Source: Citricoccus sp. K5 (lineage in GTDB: Bacteria > Actinomycetota > Actinomycetes > Actinomycetales > Micrococcaceae). From it: a stretch of DNA of 64,000 bases. Each line of letters starts with the position of its first letter. The first letter of the stretch is position 1. Under the pieces are notes generated by a model. The model made no database searches. It was not told the origin of the DNA and saw nothing but the letters and a program-made list of their open reading frames with translations. Shown piece by piece: positions 60,301 to 64,000 of the stretch. The stretch covers positions 2,364,245 to 2,428,244 of the forward strand of contig NZ_LR732817.1 in NCBI RefSeq assembly GCF_902506195.1, in the 5' to 3' direction. The translations under genes and the position numbers were made by a program.

Positions 60301-61838
60301 CGGGCACCGAGGTGAGGCTGCGGCGGTCCGCGGCACAGCTCCTGGACCTGGTGCTGGACAAGGGCACCTTCACGCCGTGGGATCGTCCGGCCGAGCAACC
60401 TCCCACCAGCCCCCGGTATGCCGCCGAGTTGGAGAAGGCCCGCCGCGTCACCGGGGCGGACGAGGCCGTCACGACCGGCCGGGGACTGATCCGTGGCCGC
60501 CCGGTGGCCGTGATCGCCTCCGAGTTCGGCTTCCTGGCGGGATCCATCGGCCGTGCCGCATCGCGCCGCATCACGGACGCCGTCCGACGCGCCACCGAGG
60601 AAGGCCTGCCCCTGCTCGCCTGCCCGGCCTCCGGCGGCACCAGGATGCAGGAGGGGACCCCCGCCTTCCTGTCCATGGTGGACATCACCCAGGCCATCCA
60701 CCGGCACAAGGACCGGGGCCTGCCCTACCTGGTCTACCTCCGGCACCCCACCACCGGCGGCGTGATGGCCTCCTGGGGGTCCCTGGGCCACGTGACCCTC
60801 GCCGAGCCTGGCGCCCTGCTCGGCTTCCTCGGGCCCCGGGTCTTCGAGGCCCTCAACTCGGAGCCGTTCCCCAGCGGGGTGCAGACGGCGGAGAATCTCC
60901 ACCGCCTGGGGATCATCGACGGGGTCGCCGCCCCCGAGGACCTTCCGGACCTGCTCGACCGGGTGCTGCGCATCGTCGCCCCGGCTCCCCAGTCCAGCCA
61001 GTCCGGCCAGTCCAACCAGTCCAATTCGGCCTGCCCGACGCCGGCCCCGGCCAGCGCCGCTGCCGGCCCCGGCACCACCTCCACCTGGCACTCCATCGAG
61101 CGATCCCGCCACCCCGGGCGGCCTGACCTGCAGCGCCTGCTGGAAGAAGGCGCGGATGACGCCGTGATCCTGCACGGCACGGGGCAGGGCGAGGCCGATC
61201 CGGGGCTGACCCTCGCGTTGGCCCGCTTCGGCACCCAGCCGTGCGTCGTCGTCGGGCATCAACGGCCCGGTCCCGGGGAGCGGGAGATGGGCCCGGCCTC
61301 CCTCCGTCAGGCCCGGCGGGGCGTCCAGGTGGCGCAGGAGCTGCGCCTGCCCCTGCTCACCGTCATCGACACGGCCGGAGCGGAGCTGTCCCGCGAGGCC
61401 GAGGAGGGCGGGCTGGCCGGCGAGATCGCCCGGACCCTCGCCGACCTGATCGGGACGCCGGCGCCCAGCGTGTCCGTCCTCTGGGGACAGGGCGCGGGCG
61501 GCGGTGCCCTGGCCCTGGTGCCCGCCGACCGGGTCATCGCCGCCGAGCATGCGTGGCTCTCGCCCCTGCCCCCGGAGGGTGCCAGCGCGATCGTGCACCG
61601 GGACACCCTCCACGCCCCCGAGCTGGCGGAGGCACAGGACGTCAACGTCGCCGCACTGCACCAGATCGGGCTCGTGGACCACGTGGTACCGGAGGAACCG
61701 CCAGCCGAGCTCGACCCGCACGGCTTCTGCACGGCCATGGCCTCGGCCATAGAGTACGAGCTGTCACGGGCGGTCTGCGTCCCGGACGCCGACCGGCTCG
61801 GCTTGAGGGCCGCCAGATTCCATCAACTGGGCTGCTGA
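60297..61838 (+). CDS. Fused AccD/AccA-like carboxyltransferase (AccD3-type)
   Basis: The 513-aa product joins two crotonase-fold halves. The first (about 1-220) is AccD-like: PASGGTRMQEGTPAFLSMVD, PTTGGVMASWGSLGHV and EPGALLGFLGPRVFE. A Ser/Gln/Asn/Pro-rich linker (about 240-260, PQSSQSGQSNQSN) separates an AccA-like half (about 265-513: ARRGVQVAQELRLPLLTVID, GQGAGGGALALVPADRVIAAEHAWL). It lacks the N-terminal zinc ribbon of AccD. No biotin carrier or biotin carboxylase gene is near, and the MatC context makes malonyl-CoA decarboxylase activity a possibility. The ATG at 60297 overlaps the preceding stop. Confidence 0.8.
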   Translation: MTGTEVRLRRSAAQLLDLVLDKGTFTPWDRPAEQPPTSPRYAAELEKARRVTGADEAVTTGRGLIRGRPVAVIASEFGFLAGSIGRAASRRITDAVRRATEEGLPLLACPASGGTRMQEGTPAFLSMVDITQAIHRHKDRGLPYLVYLRHPTTGGVMASWGSLGHVTLAEPGALLGFLGPRVFEALNSEPFPSGVQTAENLHRLGIIDGVAAPEDLPDLLDRVLRIVAPAPQSSQSGQSNQSNSACPTPAPASAAAGPGTTSTWHSIERSRHPGRPDLQRLLEEGADDAVILHGTGQGEADPGLTLALARFGTQPCVVVGHQRPGPGEREMGPASLRQARRGVQVAQELRLPLLTVIDTAGAELSREAEEGGLAGEIARTLADLIGTPAPSVSVLWGQGAGGGALALVPADRVIAAEHAWLSPLPPEGASAIVHRDTLHAPELAEAQDVNVAALHQIGLVDHVVPEEPPAELDPHGFCTAMASAIEYELSRAVCVPDADRLGLRAARFHQLGC

Positions 61839-61859
61839 CGCGGCCGGAGGGAGGCGCCG

Positions 61860-62642
61860 GTGGACGTGCTGACGGCACTCGCGATCCTCGCCGCCGGACT
61901 CGGCGGGGGCCTGGTCGTCACCGCCATCGGGGCGGGCTCCCTGGTGACCTTCCCCGTCCTGCTGGCCGTCGGCCTGCCGCCGGTGGCGGCAAACGTCTCC
62001 AACACCATCGGACTCGTGCCGGGGAACATCACCGGCACCTGGGGGTACCGACACGAGCTCGTGGGTCAGCGCGGCCTCGTCATCGGCGTCGCCGTGACCA
62101 CCGCCGTCGGCGCGGTGGGCGGGGCGCTGCTGCTCCTCTCCCTGCCCTCGGAGGCCTTCTCTCTGCTGGCACCCTGGCTGATCCTGCTCGCCGCCACCCT
62201 GGTCGGCGCCCAGCCCATCATCTCCGGGGCGTTGCGGCGGCGGGCGCGGCGCCGTGGGGATGCGCCCCGCGGCACCAGCGCCCGCCTACCGGCGCCCCTG
62301 GCCTGGGTGTCAGCGGCCATCGGCGTCTACGGCGGCTACTTCGGGGCAGGCCAGGGAGTCATGCTCGTGGCCTGCCTCGCCCTGGGACTGGAGCAACGGC
62401 TCCAGACCGTCAACGCCCTGAAGAACGTGGCCGTGCTGGCGGCCAACGTCGTGGCAGCCCTGATCTTCGTGTGGATCGCCCCCGTCGACTGGGCCGCCGT
62501 CGGCCTCCTGGCAATCGGATCCATGGTCGGGGGCTGGCTCGGCGCCCTCATCGGGCGACGACTGCCCGGACCGGTCTTCCGGGTCCTCGTGGTCCTCTTC
62601 GGCTACGTCGTCGCCCTCCGGCTCCTGCTGGACACGGCCTAG
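61860..62642 (+). CDS. TauE/SafE (sulfite exporter) family permease
   Basis: The 260-aa product has two homologous blocks of membrane helices, each starting with a Gly-rich motif: GLGGGLVVTAIGAGSLVTFPVL and AIGVYGGYFGAGQGVMLVACLALG. Starts at GTG 61860 with GGAGGGAGG before it. TauE/SafE proteins export sulfonate-derived sulfite, sulfoacetate or carboxylates. It is the last gene of the matC run and converges on metB with overlapping stop codons. Confidence 0.85.
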   Translation: MDVLTALAILAAGLGGGLVVTAIGAGSLVTFPVLLAVGLPPVAANVSNTIGLVPGNITGTWGYRHELVGQRGLVIGVAVTTAVGAVGGALLLLSLPSEAFSLLAPWLILLAATLVGAQPIISGALRRRARRRGDAPRGTSARLPAPLAWVSAAIGVYGGYFGAGQGVMLVACLALGLEQRLQTVNALKNVAVLAANVVAALIFVWIAPVDWAAVGLLAIGSMVGGWLGALIGRRLPGPVFRVLVVLFGYVVALRLLLDTA

Positions 62643-63826
62643 AGCGAGGCGATGGCGCGGTCCAGGTCGTCGATGAGGTCGGCCACGTCCTCGATGCCCA
62701 CGGACAGGCGCACCAGATTGTCCGGCACCGCGAGCTCCGTGCCGGCCACGGAGGCGTGGGTCATCTCGGCCGGGTAATTCATCAGCGACTCGATCCCGCC
62801 CAGGGACTCCGCCAGCTGGAACAGCCGGGTGGTCTCGGCGACCTGCTTGGCGGCCGCCGCCCCGCCGGTGAACTGCACCGAGACCATGCCGCCATAGCCT
62901 CGCATCTGGCGGGAGGCGAGCTCATGGCCCGGGTGGTCGGACAGGCCCGGGTACAGCACCCGTTCCACGCCGGGGACACCCTGCAGGTGCTGGGCGATCG
63001 TGGCGGCGTTCGCATTGTGGCGGTCCATGCGCACCCCGAGCGTCTTGAGCCCCCGGGTGGTCAGATAGGCGTCCAGCGGCCCGTTGACGGCGCCGGCGGC
63101 GAACTGCTGGAACTTCACCTTCTCGGCCAGTTCCGGGTCGTTGACCACCACGGCACCGCCGATCACATCGGAGTGCCCGCCGATGTACTTGGTCGTGGAA
63201 TGGACCACGACGTCGGCGCCCAGTTCCAGCGGCAGCTGCAGGTACGGCGTCGCGAAGGTGTTGTCCACCACCAGCAGCGCCCCGGCAGCGTGCGCCGCCC
63301 CCGCCAGTGCGGCGATGTCCGAGACCTTCATCATCGGGTTGGACGGCGTCTCCAGCCACAGGATCCGGGCACCGGAGGCGTCGGTGCTCGCCAGTGCCTG
63401 TTCCACAGCGGAGACGTCTGCCATGTCCACCACGGTGTGGGTGACGCCCCAGGGGCCCAGGATCTTGTTGATCAGGCGGTAGGTGCCGCCGTAGACGTCG
63501 TTGCCCATGACGATGTGGGCGCCGGGGCCGGCCACGGCATGGATCAGGGCGTTCTCAGCGGCCAGGCCGGAGCCGAAGGTGAAGGCGCGGGCCCTGCCAT
63601 CCACGCCGCCTTCCAGGGCGGCCAGCTGCTCCTGGAGGGAGTCGCGGGTGGGGTTGGTGCCGCGGCCGTAGTCATAGCCGTGGCGCAGCTCGCCCACCTT
63701 CACGGGCGCGTAGGTGGTGGAGAGGTGCACGGGCGGGACCACCGCCCCGTAGACCTCCTCGTGGGCCTGGCCGGCGTGGATGGCGCGGGTGTTGAAGCCC
63801 TCGTAGCGGGGGGTCTCGTTGGTCAT
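62639..63826 (-). CDS. metB: Cystathionine gamma-synthase
   Basis: The 395-aa fold-type I PLP enzyme condenses O-acyl-homoserine with cysteine. It has YDYGRGTNPTRDSLQ, SSG-type loop (TFGSGLAAENAL), VDNTFATPYLQLP, and the PLP Lys213 in VVHSTTKYIGGHSDVIGG. The C terminus ends LSVGIEDVADLIDDLDRAIASL, the Cys/Met-metabolism signature. It stands next to cbs, forming a transsulfuration pair. Confidence 0.93.
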   Translation of the reverse strand: MTNETPRYEGFNTRAIHAGQAHEEVYGAVVPPVHLSTTYAPVKVGELRHGYDYGRGTNPTRDSLQEQLAALEGGVDGRARAFTFGSGLAAENALIHAVAGPGAHIVMGNDVYGGTYRLINKILGPWGVTHTVVDMADVSAVEQALASTDASGARILWLETPSNPMMKVSDIAALAGAAHAAGALLVVDNTFATPYLQLPLELGADVVVHSTTKYIGGHSDVIGGAVVVNDPELAEKVKFQQFAAGAVNGPLDAYLTTRGLKTLGVRMDRHNANAATIAQHLQGVPGVERVLYPGLSDHPGHELASRQMRGYGGMVSVQFTGGAAAAKQVAETTRLFQLAESLGGIESLMNYPAEMTHASVAGTELAVPDNLVRLSVGIEDVADLIDDLDRAIASL

Positions 63827-63837
63827 GTCCAGTCCTT

Positions 63838-64000
63838 TCAGCGGGCCACGCGGGCCAGCAGGTCGTGCAGGGTCACGATGCCGGTGACCACGCCGTGGTG
63901 GGTGGCCATCACGGCGGGGGCGGAGCGCAGAGCCTCGCGCACCGCGGAGAGCGGGGCGTTGACGTTGACCTTCGGCAGTGGGGCACCGACGTGGTCGAAC
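63838..64000 (-). CDS. cbs: Cystathionine beta-synthase, C-terminal part (partial)
   Basis: The minus-strand frame closes with TGA at 63838-63840 and continues off the window. The visible 53 residues include NAPLSAVREALRSAPAVMAT and HGVVTGIVTLHDLLARVAR, a CBS-domain half. Position 12 bases upstream of metB in the same direction matches the cbs-metB neighbourhood of actinobacteria, so the catalytic PLP domain is expected just outside the window. Confidence 0.75.
   Translation of the reverse strand, partial: FDHVGAPLPKVNVNAPLSAVREALRSAPAVMATHHGVVTGIVTLHDLLARVAR

Overview
The window is high-GC DNA with tightly packed, often ATGA-overlapping genes, mycothiol synthase (mshD), a GlnR-type regulator, actinobacterial-style secE-nusG-rplK-rplA order next to tRNA-Trp and aspC, and CTG/GCC/GAC-rich codon use. 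This points to a chromosomal segment of an actinobacterium, most likely Micrococcaceae (Citricoccus/Micrococcus/Arthrobacter-like). No plasmid, prophage, transposase or CRISPR array is visible.

Layout. 1-8.4 kb: an uncharacterised, IclR-controlled catabolic island. It holds two KstD-like flavoproteins, a Zn alcohol dehydrogenase, a Gfo/Idh oxidoreductase, a YCII protein and a DMT exporter or permease, with two matching palindromic operators. 8.4-14.2 kb: GNAT, then the translation/transcription block rplA-rplK-nusG-secE-tRNA-Trp and divergent aspC. 14.3-17.0 kb: molybdate uptake (an HTH-TOBE protein, then modABC). 17.0-21.1 kb: a LiaFSR-like envelope-stress module made of a PspC-fused histidine kinase, a NarL-type regulator, a PspC/LiaF-like protein and a small PspC protein. 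21.1-25.7 kb: pfkA, GNAT, VOC and a DUF222-HNH protein. 25.8-33.9 kb: ygfZ, a nitrobindin-like protein, small membrane proteins, glnR-mshD, a MutT1-type hydrolase, then thyA-dfrA. 33.9-42 kb: asd, an SGNH hydrolase, a thioredoxin-reductase-like flavoprotein, murB with two MaoC dehydratases, and a large secreted SLH protein.

42.1-53.6 kb is an assimilatory nitrate/nitrite cluster. narK-nasC-nasB imports nitrate and reduces it to nitrite, and nirB/nirD reduces nitrite to ammonium. cobA and a CbiX-like chelatase make siroheme, and NnaR (a HemD-like domain fused to a winged helix) is the likely regulator. modABC at 14-17 kb would feed the molybdenum cofactor of NasC, and GlnR at 29 kb is a likely nitrogen-status regulator. 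nirD and narK share a 33-bp element at the same distance from their start codons. The N-terminal [4Fe-4S] motif of nasC is out of frame with any usable start codon, which indicates a frameshift in a C-tract.

53.6-64 kb: tRNA-Met, tRNA-Thr, a DEAD-box helicase with a 372-bp leader, then a malonate-type locus (FCD-GntR, MatC-like carrier, class III CoA-transferase, fused AccD/AccA-like carboxyltransferase, TauE/SafE exporter), and finally metB with the 3' end of cbs (transsulfuration). Start codons were chosen from ribosome-binding sites and family alignments held in memory; no database search was possible.
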